From the NCBI RefSeq assembly GCF_014636275.1, contig NZ_BMEB01000002.1, positions 186,001 through 250,000 on the forward strand: a stretch of DNA of 64,000 nucleotides. The letters are read 5' to 3'. The notes under the pieces were generated by a model. The model saw only the letters and a list, made by a program, of their open reading frames with translations, had not been told where the DNA came from and did not search any database. A program made the translations under genes and the position numbers. Source of the DNA: Cellulomonas carbonis (GTDB lineage: Bacteria > Actinomycetota > Actinomycetes > Actinomycetales > Cellulomonadaceae). Below, one piece after another: positions 8,131 to 16,690 of this stretch (its first letter is position 1; the number at the start of each line of letters is the position of its first letter).

Positions 8131-10745
8131 CCGGTCCCGCCCGTCGCACGGGGGCGGTCCTCGCGGCCGTCCTCGCCGTGCTGACGTCCCTCGTCCCGGT
8201 GTCCGCACGTCCCGCTGCGGCGACGACGCACGACGACGCGCTCCCGGTGACCGTCGAGGTCACGCGCGTCGCGCCGCAGGTGCTCCGGCCGGGGCAGGAC
8301 CTCTCCGTCCAGGTGACCGTGCGGAACACCGGGTCGACGCCGGTCGCGGAGCCGCGCGTCGTGCTCGGACTGGACCGGCGCGGGTTCATCAGCCGCTCGG
8401 CGCTGGACCGCTGGCGCGGGGCCGGTCCGGACGGTGCGGCCGGCACCCCGGTCGCCGAGGTGGACCTCGGCGTCCCCCTCGCCGCGGGCGCGACGGCGAC
8501 CGCGACCGTGACGCTGCCCGCGACGTCGGTCGGCCTGCGGCGCGGGGAGACGTCCTGGGGGCCGCGCGGCATCTCGGCGCAGGTCGTCGACGTCACCGAA
8601 CCCGCCCGGACCCGCCTGGGGATCGCCCGCACCTTCGCGCTCTGGTACCCCGTCGAGGAGGTCACGGCGACGCGCCTCACGGTGCTCGTGCCCCTCGTCG
8701 GGCCCCCGGTGAGCGCGCACGACGACGCCTGGGCGCGCGAGCTCGACGCGCTCACCTCGGGCGGCCGCCTCGCGGCGGTGCTCGACGCGACGGCGGGTCA
8801 GCCCGACGTGTCGTGGGCGCTCGACCCCTGGCTCGTCGACGTCGGCGCGGCCGCCGACGCCGCGGCGGACGACGCCGGGACGGACGAGGACGGCGCCACT
8901 GACGAGGGCGACGGGTCGGCCGGCGGCACGGGTGAGGGCACGGGCGACGGCACGGGTGACGGCACGACGGGCGGGACGCAGGACGACGCGGCGGACCCCG
9001 GGGCCGCGGGGGCCGACGGGCCCGACGCCGCGGCGGAGCCGGACGCGACGGGCGCGGAGGGCGAGGGCGCGCAGGACCCCTCGACCGGCGCCGACGGCGC
9101 TGACCAGGGCACCGACGACGGCCCCGACCAGGGAACGAGCGACGGCACGGACGAGGGCACGGGCGAGGGCACGGACGAGGGTTCCGGCGGCGTGGACCCG
9201 TCCGACGACGCCCCGGGCGGGGCCGGGTCCTCCGCGTCCGACCCGCTCGTGAGCGACTCCGTCACCGCCTGGGTCGAGCGGCTGCTCGCCGCGACGACCG
9301 ACCGCGACCTGCACGTCCTGCCCTACCTCGACGCGGACGTCTCGGCGCTCGCGCACGCGGCCGACACCCGCCGGGTCGCCGTCGCGCAGGAGCTCGCGCA
9401 GGACGTCCTCGAGAGGTCCGCGCTGCCGGACGGTGCGCAGACGTCGGTCATGTGGCCCACCGACCCGCTGCCGGACCTCGCGACCGCGGCGTTCGCGTCG
9501 CGCGCCGGGGCACGCGCGCTGGTCGTCGGGCCGGGCGAGCTCGCGTGGCCGTCCGTGCTCACGTACACGCCCAGCGGGCGCACGACCGTGGAGACCTCGG
9601 CCGGCGAGGTCACCGTCCTCGTGCCCGACGAGCGCCTGTCGACCGCGCTGGCGACGGGTGCGTTCATCGACGCCGACGACGTCACGGACCAGGCCCCGCT
9701 CACGCCCGCGACGGCGGCCCAGAGCGTGCTCGCCGAGCTCGCGGTCGTCACGCGCGAGCGGCCGAGCGACGCGCGTCACCTGCTCGCGACGGCCCCGCGC
9801 GACTGGCACCCCGACGTCGAGGTCGCGCGCGCGCAGCTCGCGGCGCTCGCCGCAGCCCCGTGGGTGCGGACCGACCCCGTGTCCGCGCTCGTCGGCGGTG
9901 AGGACACCGGGGTGGACCGCGGGACGCTGCCCGAGCGCGACGTCGACGACGACGAGGTCTCGCCCGCCGAGCTCGCGACCGTCGACGAGGCGCTCGCGGC
10001 GCGTCGTCGGCTCGCCGCGCTGGTCGACGACCCCGCGACGCTGCTCGGCGACACCGAGCTCGAGCTCGTCGCTCCCGCGGGTGCCGCGTGGCGGTCGGAC
10101 CCCCAGGGCCGGGCCGACGCGGTCGAGGCGACCGTGGCCGCGACCGACGCGCTGCGCGGGACGGTCCGCGTCGTGCCCGGCAGCACGACGAACATCCTCG
10201 CGACGAGCGGGGGCCTGCGGGTGCGCGTGCGCAACGACCTGGCCCAGGACGCGACCGTCGTCATCGAGCTGCGACCCGCCGACTTCCGGCTCCGGCCCGA
10301 CGGGGCGGTCACCGTCACGGTCCCGGCGGGCGACGAGGCGAGCGCATGGGTCCCGGTGCACGCGATCCAGAGCGCCGACATCGACGTCGTCGTGCAGCTG
10401 AGCACGACGGGTGGCGAGGTGGTCGACGAGTCGACCGTCCAGGTGCGCGTCCGCGCCGAGTGGGAGGGCATCGGCACGGCCGTGCTCGGCGCGCTGCTCG
10501 CGCTCGGCGTCGTCGTCGGCGTCGTCCGCACGATCCGCCGCGGCCGCACCGGCCGCCGCGCCGAGCCGCAGCTCACGGCCGGGCCCGACGCGCTCTCGCC
10601 CGAGGCGATCGACGACGCGACCAGCCCGGCGCCCGACGACGACGTCGCGACGGACCCGACCGACCCCAGCAGCCCGCCGCCTCCAGCACCGTCAGCGCCG
10701 TCAGCGCCGGACGCGACGCGCACCTCCGCACGGGGTGCCGGATGA
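8127..10745 (+). CDS. DUF6049 family secreted/membrane protein
   Basis: An 872-residue protein, the positional counterpart of Rv3909. A signal peptide (residues 1-35, VLAAVLAVLTSLVPVSA with an Ala-rich cleavage region) leads to a beta-rich extracellular domain with a CARDB-like start (PGQDLSVQVTVRNTGSTPV). Residues about 250-360 are a Gly/Asp/Thr low-complexity segment. A second folded region follows, then a transmembrane helix near residues 787-805 and an Arg-rich cytoplasmic tail. It is coupled by four-base overlaps to the Nudix gene before it and murJ after it. Function is unknown; the link to murJ suggests an envelope role. Confidence 0.82.
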   Translation: MTGPARRTGAVLAAVLAVLTSLVPVSARPAAATTHDDALPVTVEVTRVAPQVLRPGQDLSVQVTVRNTGSTPVAEPRVVLGLDRRGFISRSALDRWRGAGPDGAAGTPVAEVDLGVPLAAGATATATVTLPATSVGLRRGETSWGPRGISAQVVDVTEPARTRLGIARTFALWYPVEEVTATRLTVLVPLVGPPVSAHDDAWARELDALTSGGRLAAVLDATAGQPDVSWALDPWLVDVGAAADAAADDAGTDEDGATDEGDGSAGGTGEGTGDGTGDGTTGGTQDDAADPGAAGADGPDAAAEPDATGAEGEGAQDPSTGADGADQGTDDGPDQGTSDGTDEGTGEGTDEGSGGVDPSDDAPGGAGSSASDPLVSDSVTAWVERLLAATTDRDLHVLPYLDADVSALAHAADTRRVAVAQELAQDVLERSALPDGAQTSVMWPTDPLPDLATAAFASRAGARALVVGPGELAWPSVLTYTPSGRTTVETSAGEVTVLVPDERLSTALATGAFIDADDVTDQAPLTPATAAQSVLAELAVVTRERPSDARHLLATAPRDWHPDVEVARAQLAALAAAPWVRTDPVSALVGGEDTGVDRGTLPERDVDDDEVSPAELATVDEALAARRRLAALVDDPATLLGDTELELVAPAGAAWRSDPQGRADAVEATVAATDALRGTVRVVPGSTTNILATSGGLRVRVRNDLAQDATVVIELRPADFRLRPDGAVTVTVPAGDEASAWVPVHAIQSADIDVVVQLSTTGGEVVDESTVQVRVRAEWEGIGTAVLGALLALGVVVGVVRTIRRGRTGRRAEPQLTAGPDALSPEAIDDATSPAPDDDVATDPTDPSSPPPPAPSAPSAPDATRTSARGAG
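8871..9195 (+). repeat. Low-complexity Gly/Asp/Thr-coding tract inside DUF6049 gene
   Basis: Degenerate short repeats such as GGCACGGGTGAC and GACGAGGGCACG encode runs of GTGDGTGDG and GTDEGTGEG. Neighbouring DUF6049 sequence is not repetitive. The encoded part is acidic and probably a disordered extracellular spacer. Confidence 0.7.
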
Positions 10746-13700
10746 GCAGCGCGGCCGACGACGCGCGGGACCCGTCGGGAGGCGACGGCACCGGACGTGG
10801 CGGGCTGGGCCGGAGCACCGCGGTCATGGCCGCGGGCACGGCGACGTCCCGCGTCTTCGGGCTGCTGCGCGTCGTGGCGCTCGCGGCGGTCATCGGCTCG
10901 GCGGGGATCTCGGCCGACTCCTTCCAGGCCGCGTACTGGCTGCCCAACGTCATCTACATGCTCGTCGCGGGTGGCGTCCTCAACGCGGTGCTCGTGCCGC
11001 AGATCCTCAAGGCCTACCGGACCAGCGACGGCGACGAGTACGTCGACCGCCTGCTCACGGTCAGCGCCGTCGTCATCGCGGTCGTCACCGTGGTCGCGAC
11101 CGCCGCGTCACCGCTCGTGGTGCAGCTCGTGGTGTCGCAGCAGACGCCCGAGTTCAAGGCGCTGACGGTCGCCTTCGCGATCTGGTCGATCCCGCAGGTG
11201 TTCTTCTACGGGCTGTACACGCTGCTCGGGCAGGTGCTCAACGCGCGCGGCAGGTTCGGCCCCTACATGTGGGCGCCGGTCGTCAACAACGTCGTCGCGA
11301 TCGCGGGGATCGGGCTGTTCGGGCTGCTCTACGGACGCGTCGGCGAGCTGCAGGGCGACGAGGTCTTCGCGTTCTGGACCGCGGGCCCGGTGTCGCTCCT
11401 CGCGGGGACGGCGACCCTCGGCGTCGTCGCGCAGGCGCTCGTGCTCGTCTGGCCGCTGCGGCGCGCGGGGTTCCGCTGGACGCCGAGGCGCGGGTGGCGG
11501 GGCGTCGGCCTGTCGTCCGCGGCGCGCGTCGCAGGGTGGACCTTCGCGGCGCTCGTCGTCGGGCAGGTGGGGATCCTCGCGGTCGTCAACGTGTCGTCGG
11601 CCGCGAGCGACGCGGTCGCCCAGGGCGCCGTCGTCGCGGGGAACAACCACTACAGCATCGCCTTCACCGTGTTCATGCTCCCGCACTCGCTCGTCACGGT
11701 GTCGCTCGTGACGGCGATGTACACGCGCCTCTCGGGACGCGCGGCGGCGCACGACACCGACGGCGTGCGCCGCGACTTCTCGACCGGTCTGCGGCTGATC
11801 GGCGTCTTCACGTCGTTCGCGACCGCGGTGCTGGTCGTGCTCGCGCTGCCCGTGTCGCGGGCGCTGCTGTTCGCCGACGCCCGGCCCGAGGCGTCGACCG
11901 CGCTCGCACCCGTCGTGGTCACGATGTCGTGCGGCCTCGTGGCCCTCGGCGCGTGGTCGCTCGTGCAGCGCGTGTACTACGCCTACGAGGACGCACGGGC
12001 CCTCTTCCTGCTCCAGGTGCCGATGGCCGTCGTCGTCGCGCTCGGCTCGGTCCTCGGCTGGCTGCTCCTGCCGCCGCAGTGGTGGACGGCGAGCGCAGGG
12101 GCGGCGATCAGCGCCTCGTACGCGCTGGGTGCCGTGCGCGGGCTGCTCGGCGTGCGGACCCGGCTGGGCGGCATCGGCGACGGCGCCCTCCGGTTGCACG
12201 TACGGGCCGGCGTCGCCGCCGTCGGCGCGGGCCTGGTCGGGTGGGCCGTGAGCAGGGTGTTCGGCGAGGTGTGGGACGCGTCGCTGCTCGAGGTCCTCGC
12301 GGTGTGCGCCGTCGTCGGGCTCGTCATGCTCGTCGTCTACGTCGCGCTGCTGCGGCTCATGCGCGTCCGCGAGCTCGAGGACCTCGCGGCCCCGCTGCTC
12401 CGACGCGCAGGCCTGCGCCGTAGCATGGGCCCGCCCGGCTCCGGGGCGGGCGCACCGGCCTCGGCCGTCGTGCCGCCCGCCGAGGCGACGGGCACGACCG
12501 CCACGCCACCGTGGCCGGGGGCCGGTCACGACGACGGCCTCGGGCACGACGGCTCCGGTCAGGACGACGGGCCGCAGCACGACAGGTCCGGTCACGACGA
12601 CGGGCCGCAGCACGACGACGGGACCGGTCGTCCCGGCACGACCGCCAGCGCACGCACGCACGGCACGACCGACCCGGTGGTGACCACGCCCCGGACGGCC
12701 CCCTCGGGTCCGGCCGGACAGCACGGAGGTGATCTTCTGGTGCCCGCCATCGGACGAGGGACGCAGCTCGCCGGTCGCTACCGGCTCGACCAGCCCGCGG
12801 GCTCCGACCTGCCCGGCGTCGAGTGCTGGCACGCGACCGACGTGATCCTCGACCGCCCCGTCCGCGTGTGCCTGCTGCGCGAGGGGCGTGTGCGCGAGGG
12901 GCAGGACGCGGCACGGCGAGCGGCGCTCGTGACGGACCCGCGCCTCCTGCGCGTGCTCGACGTCGGTGACCACGACGACGTCGCGTACGTCGCGACCGAA
13001 CCCCTGCGCGGGCGGAGCCTCGCCGAGCTCACGCAGCGCGGGCCCCTGCCCGCCGCCCAGGCCCGCGCGGTGATCGGCGAGGCCGCCGTCGCGCTCGAGG
13101 TCGCGCGCCGGCGCGGCGTCCACCACCTCGCGCTGCGCCCGTCGTCGGTGCGGGTCACGTCCGACGGCGGCGTGCTCGTGACGGGGCTCGCGATGGACGG
13201 CGAGGTGCTCGGCCACCCCGCGGGGGACGCGCGCGCGACGACCCGCGCCGACACCGTGGGCCTGGTCGGCCTGCTCTACCTCGCGCTGACGGGCCGCTGG
13301 CCCGTGCCCGCCGGCGTCGATCCCGACGACGTCCGTCCCGCACCGGTCGTGCAGGGCAGCCCCGTGGCACCGGCCGACCTGTCGACCGCCGTCCCCAACG
13401 ACCTCGACACGCTCTGCGCCGTCACGCTCGGCCCGCACGACGACGGCCCCCACAGCCCGGCCGAGCTGGTCCACGAGCTCGAGCCCTGGGCCGACGTCGA
13501 CGTCGCCGCGATCGACGCGACGCCCACCGGGTGGGAGGTCGACGCCCCCGCGGTGCACGGCTCGGCCGACGTGCCCGACGACGCCGAGGCGTCGGGCACC
13601 GCGACCGACGCTCCCGACGCCGCGACCGAGACGCCCGACGCCGGGGGCGGCACGGACGCGGGTGCGCCGGGTGACGGTGACGGTGGCACCACGGTCGCCG

Positions 13701-15133
13701 TCCCCGTCGCGCGCCAGTCGGTGCGCGACTCGTTCGCCGCGCAGACCCCGCCCGCCGCGCCGCCCGGGACCCCTCCGCCGGCCATCCCGCCCGCGCAGCG
13801 CATCCCGCGCCCCGACGTCGTGCCGTCACGCCCCGCCGACGACGATGCGACCGCCCGCCCCGCCGCCGTGCCTGCCGTGCCTGCCGTGCCTGCCGTGCCC
13901 GCCGTGCCTGGTGCCGCCGTGCCCGGGGCCGCCGTGCCTGGTGCCGCCGTGCCCGGTGCCGCCGTGCCTGGTGTCGCCGTGCCCGCCGTCGTCGCGGCGT
14001 CGGCGTCCGCCGCGTCCGTGACCGTGCCGGTCGAGCCGGCGCGCGCGTCCGACGGACCCCGTGCCGAGGGCGACGCCGGCGCTGCGCCGATCGACGTGCC
14101 GCCCACCGGAGGAGCCCCCACCGACGTGCCCCCCGCCGACGTGCCGGAGGCCCCGCGCCCCGACCAGCCCGCCCGCGGACCCGTCCGCGGGCCCGTCCGC
14201 GGGCCCGTCCGCGCGGCGTTCCCGCCCGTCGCGCCGCCGGCTGGAGCCGGCGCGGCCGCAGCGGCCTCGGTACCCGCGCGTCAGGCCGCACGTCCCGGCG
14301 CAGGCCCTGCAGGTGCCTCCGCACGGGGCGGCGCACCGGGCGGTCGGCCGGCATCCGGACCCGCGGGTCGCGGACCGTCGCGCCCCGCCGACCGCATCCC
14401 CCGACGCGACGACGTCGAGGTCCTCCTGGGCAGGTCGCAGGAGGTCCTGTCGGGGCGCCTCGCGTTCGACCCGACGCCGTGGGTCCTCGGCGCGATGGTC
14501 CTCGCCGTCGTGATCGGCCTGGTCGTCGCGTGGAACACGTTCACGCGTCCCGCTCCGCCGATCGGCGGCTCCGACGGCTTCGGCGACATCGCCGTCGACG
14601 AGCAGGCCGAGTCCGGTGCCGAGGGCGAGGGCGAGACCGGCGGCTCCGACGGCGAGGAGGGCGAGCAGCCGGCCGAGGAGCCGGCGGAGGAGGCGCCCGC
14701 GGTGCCGCCCGTCATCGCGTCGGCCGTCCAGCTCGACCCGCCGCCGCAGGGCGACGACAACGAGCACCCCGAGGCGGTCGACCGGGCCATCGACGGCGAC
14801 CCGAGCACCTTCTGGTTCTCGCGCACCTACGCCTCACCGACATACGGGATGAAGTCGGGGATCGGCTACGCGCTGACCCTCGCCGAGCCCGCGACGGTCA
14901 CCGAGGTGCGGCTGTACGTCAACGGTGCCGGCGGGAACGTCGAGCTGCGCCTGACGGACCCGTCGACGCCCACGGAGGGTGAGGTGCTCGCCTCCGGTCC
15001 GCTCGGTCCGGAGACCGTCCTGACGCTCTCGCAGCCGACCGAGGGGCAGCACGTCGTGCTCTGGTTCACCGCGCTGCCGCAGACGCCCGACGGCCGCAAC
15101 CGCATCGAGCTCACGGAGGTGCGCGTCGGCTGA
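10742..15133 (+). CDS. murJ: MurJ lipid II flippase fused to pseudokinase and C-terminal discoidin-like domain
   Basis: A single 1463-codon frame. Residues 1-560 are the 14-span MurJ/MviN flippase (start MSSAADDARD; TATSRVFGLLRVVALAAVIG is the hallmark first helix), which moves lipid II across the membrane. After a His/Asp/Gly-rich linker, residues about 667-900 form a protein-kinase fold lacking catalytic residues: no VAIK lysine (RVCLLRE), HRD replaced by HHLAL, DFG by TGLAM. A Pro/Ala-rich linker with tandem repeats runs to about 1225, a transmembrane helix lies near 1246-1266, and a galactose-binding/discoidin-like domain ends the protein. This matches M. tuberculosis Rv3910, whose phosphorylated pseudokinase binds FhaA. 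A good ribosome-binding site before GTG 12740 may also start a shorter product. The start overlaps the DUF6049 stop (ATGA). Confidence 0.88.
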   Translation: MSSAADDARDPSGGDGTGRGGLGRSTAVMAAGTATSRVFGLLRVVALAAVIGSAGISADSFQAAYWLPNVIYMLVAGGVLNAVLVPQILKAYRTSDGDEYVDRLLTVSAVVIAVVTVVATAASPLVVQLVVSQQTPEFKALTVAFAIWSIPQVFFYGLYTLLGQVLNARGRFGPYMWAPVVNNVVAIAGIGLFGLLYGRVGELQGDEVFAFWTAGPVSLLAGTATLGVVAQALVLVWPLRRAGFRWTPRRGWRGVGLSSAARVAGWTFAALVVGQVGILAVVNVSSAASDAVAQGAVVAGNNHYSIAFTVFMLPHSLVTVSLVTAMYTRLSGRAAAHDTDGVRRDFSTGLRLIGVFTSFATAVLVVLALPVSRALLFADARPEASTALAPVVVTMSCGLVALGAWSLVQRVYYAYEDARALFLLQVPMAVVVALGSVLGWLLLPPQWWTASAGAAISASYALGAVRGLLGVRTRLGGIGDGALRLHVRAGVAAVGAGLVGWAVSRVFGEVWDASLLEVLAVCAVVGLVMLVVYVALLRLMRVRELEDLAAPLLRRAGLRRSMGPPGSGAGAPASAVVPPAEATGTTATPPWPGAGHDDGLGHDGSGQDDGPQHDRSGHDDGPQHDDGTGRPGTTASARTHGTTDPVVTTPRTAPSGPAGQHGGDLLVPAIGRGTQLAGRYRLDQPAGSDLPGVECWHATDVILDRPVRVCLLREGRVREGQDAARRAALVTDPRLLRVLDVGDHDDVAYVATEPLRGRSLAELTQRGPLPAAQARAVIGEAAVALEVARRRGVHHLALRPSSVRVTSDGGVLVTGLAMDGEVLGHPAGDARATTRADTVGLVGLLYLALTGRWPVPAGVDPDDVRPAPVVQGSPVAPADLSTAVPNDLDTLCAVTLGPHDDGPHSPAELVHELEPWADVDVAAIDATPTGWEVDAPAVHGSADVPDDAEASGTATDAPDAATETPDAGGGTDAGAPGDGDGGTTVAVPVARQSVRDSFAAQTPPAAPPGTPPPAIPPAQRIPRPDVVPSRPADDDATARPAAVPAVPAVPAVPAVPGAAVPGAAVPGAAVPGAAVPGVAVPAVVAASASAASVTVPVEPARASDGPRAEGDAGAAPIDVPPTGGAPTDVPPADVPEAPRPDQPARGPVRGPVRGPVRAAFPPVAPPAGAGAAAAASVPARQAARPGAGPAGASARGGAPGGRPASGPAGRGPSRPADRIPRRDDVEVLLGRSQEVLSGRLAFDPTPWVLGAMVLAVVIGLVVAWNTFTRPAPPIGGSDGFGDIAVDEQAESGAEGEGETGGSDGEEGEQPAEEPAEEAPAVPPVIASAVQLDPPPQGDDNEHPEAVDRAIDGDPSTFWFSRTYASPTYGMKSGIGYALTLAEPATVTEVRLYVNGAGGNVELRLTDPSTPTEGEVLASGPLGPETVLTLSQPTEGQHVVLWFTALPQTPDGRNRIELTEVRVG
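12525..12630 (+). repeat. His/Asp/Gly-coding repeats in murJ linker
   Basis: Repeats of the type GGTCACGACGACGG and GGGCCGCAGCACGAC encode GHDDG and GPQHD units between the MurJ domain and the pseudokinase. Confidence 0.7.
12725..12742 (+). promoter_or_regulatory. Internal Shine-Dalgarno and GTG at the pseudokinase start
   Basis: GGAGGTGA at 12725-12732 is a near-perfect anti-SD match, 7 bases before an in-frame GTG at 12740 (codon 667). It sits exactly at the boundary where the pseudokinase domain begins. It could direct a separate 797-residue product. Confidence 0.5.
13864..13992 (+). repeat. Val-Pro-Ala and Val-Pro-Gly-Ala-Ala tandem repeats in murJ
   Basis: About five copies of the 9-base unit GCCGTGCCT are followed by about five copies of a 15-base unit of the type GTGCCTGGTGCCGCC. 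They encode VPA then VPGAA repeats in the linker after the pseudokinase. Such tracts vary in length between strains. Confidence 0.85.
14174..14213 (+). repeat. Arg-Gly-Pro-Val coding 12-base tandem repeat
   Basis: Three copies of a 12-base unit CGCGGGCCCGTC (the first with A for G) encode RGPVRGPVRGPVR in the basic end of the murJ linker, before the transmembrane helix. Confidence 0.85.
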
Positions 15134-15148
15134 GCGTCCCGGGGCCGC

Positions 15149-15174
15149 GGAACACTTCCGGCCTAGGATCTGTT
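15149..15174 (+). promoter_or_regulatory. SigR/SigH-type promoter for trxBA
   Basis: GGAAC at 15149-15153, an exact 18-base spacer, then GTT at 15172-15174. This fits the thiol-oxidative-stress sigma factor consensus GGAAT-N18-GTT of Streptomyces SigR and mycobacterial SigH. Thioredoxin/thioredoxin reductase operons are classic members of that regulon. The site is 65 bases upstream of the trxB start. Confidence 0.65.
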
Positions 15175-15238
15175 GGGCCAGACGAACCCCGCTGCGGGCA
15201 CGCGCGGGACGTCAACCACCATCGACAGAGGGACACCA

Positions 15239-16234
15239 GTGACCGAGACCGTCACCGACCTGGTCATCGTCGGCTCCGGGCCGGCCGGGTACACGGCCGC
15301 CGTCTACGCGGCGCGCGCCGGCCTCGCACCCGTCGTCGTCGCGGGCTCCGTCACCGCGGGCGGCGCGCTGATGAACACGACCGAGGTCGAGAACTTCCCC
15401 GGCTTCGTCGACGGGATCATGGGCCCGGACCTCATGGAGAACATGCGCAAGCAGGCGGAGCGCTTCGGCGCGACGATCCTGTACGACGACGTGACCGAAG
15501 TCGAGCTCGAGGGTCCCGTGAAGACCGTCCGCACGGGCAACGGCGAGACGTACCGCGCACGCGCCGTCGTCCTCGCGACCGGCTCGGCGTACCGCGAGCT
15601 CGGCCTCCCGCGCGAGAAGGAGCTCTCGGGGCACGGGGTGTCCTGGTGCGCGACGTGCGACGGCTTCTTCTTCCGCGACCAGGACGTCGCCGTCATCGGC
15701 GGCGGCGACTCGGCGGTCGAGGAGGCGACCTTCCTCACGCGCTTCGCACGGTCGGTGACGCTCGTGCACCGCCGCGACGAGCTGCGCGCGTCGAAGATCA
15801 TGGCCGACCGCGCGCACAACGACCCCAAGATCCGCTTCGCGTGGAACTCCGTGGTCACCGAGATCCACGGCGACCCCAAGCTCGAGGGCATCACGCTCAC
15901 CGACACCGAGACGGGCGAGATCCGCCGGCTCGACGTCACGGGCATGTTCGTGGCGATCGGTCACGTCCCCCGCAGCGAGCTCGTCAAGGACCAGGTCGCC
16001 GTCGACCCGAACGGCTACGTCCTCGTCGGCGGCGAGGGCCGCCGCGGCACCGCGACCGACGTCGAGGGCGTCTTCGCGTGCGGCGACCTCGTCGACCACA
16101 CCTACCGTCAGGCCATCACGGCCGCGGGCTCCGGCTGCGCCGCCGCCCTCGACGCCCAGAACTTCCTCGCCGACCTCGCGGACGCCGCCCAGCCGGTGCC
16201 CGTCCCCGCCACGACCACCCAGGAGAGCCTGTGA
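15239..16234 (+). CDS. trxB: Thioredoxin reductase
   Basis: A 331-residue FAD/NADPH enzyme. It has the N-terminal FAD motif [17 protein letters not shown], the redox-active CATC ([11 protein letters not shown]), the NADPH motif [10 protein letters not shown] and the C-terminal FAD motif [16 protein letters not shown]. It reduces thioredoxin in the cytoplasm using NADPH. The GTG at 15239, preceded by AGAGGG, is chosen over an in-frame TTG at 15173 that falls inside the predicted promoter. Its stop overlaps the trxA start (GTGA), so the two form a tight operon. Confidence 0.95.
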   Translation: MTETVTDLVIVGSGPAGYTAAVYAARAGLAPVVVAGSVTAGGALMNTTEVENFPGFVDGIMGPDLMENMRKQAERFGATILYDDVTEVELEGPVKTVRTGNGETYRARAVVLATGSAYRELGLPREKELSGHGVSWCATCDGFFFRDQDVAVIGGGDSAVEEATFLTRFARSVTLVHRRDELRASKIMADRAHNDPKIRFAWNSVVTEIHGDPKLEGITLTDTETGEIRRLDVTGMFVAIGHVPRSELVKDQVAVDPNGYVLVGGEGRRGTATDVEGVFACGDLVDHTYRQAITAAGSGCAAALDAQNFLADLADAAQPVPVPATTTQESL

Positions 16235-16560
16235 GCACCGTCCCCGTCACCGACGCGACCTTCCAGTCGGAGGTCCTCCAGTCCGACATCCCCGTCGTCG
16301 TCGACTTCTGGGCCACGTGGTGCGGCCCGTGCCGCCAGGTCGCCCCGATCCTCGAGGAGCTGTCCGAGGTCTACGCCGGCAAGGTGAAGATCGCCAAGAT
16401 CGACACCGACGCGAACCCGCAGACGACGGCCGCGTACGGCATCACCTCGATCCCGACCCTCAACATCTACAAGGGTGGCGAGCTCGTCAAGCAGGTCGTG
16501 GGCGCCCGCCCGAAGCCCGCGCTGACGGCCGAGATCGACGCGGTGCTCGCGACGGTCTGA
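16231..16560 (+). CDS. trxA: Thioredoxin
   Basis: A 109-residue thioredoxin with the active site [10 protein letters not shown] (residues about 29-38), the KIDTDANP strand and the cis-proline [11 protein letters not shown]. It is a general cytoplasmic disulfide reductase, recycled by the TrxB encoded just upstream. The GTG start overlaps the trxB stop. A strong terminator follows within a few bases. Confidence 0.96.
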   Translation: MSTVPVTDATFQSEVLQSDIPVVVDFWATWCGPCRQVAPILEELSEVYAGKVKIAKIDTDANPQTTAAYGITSIPTLNIYKGGELVKQVVGARPKPALTAEIDAVLATV

Positions 16561-16565
16561 CCCCG

Positions 16566-16617
16566 ACGACGACGGCCCCCGCCCGAGCCACGCGCCCGGG
16601 TCGGGGGCCGTCGTCGT
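16566..16617 (+). terminator. Terminator after trxBA
   Basis: A perfect 16-base stem (ACGACGACGGCCCCCG at 16566-16581, complement at 16602-16617) with a 20-base loop starts 6 bases after the trxA stop. Confidence 0.85.
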
Positions 16618-16690
16618 ACCAGCGCGGCTCGCCTGCGGCGCGCGTGGTCACGCACGCGGGCGGTACGAGCCCGCGTGGCAGACTCGGCGC

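Noticed and set aside
8871..9195. Possible CRISPR or mobile repeat
   Set aside because: The repeats are short, degenerate and in frame, and encode a Gly/Asp/Thr linker within a continuous gene.
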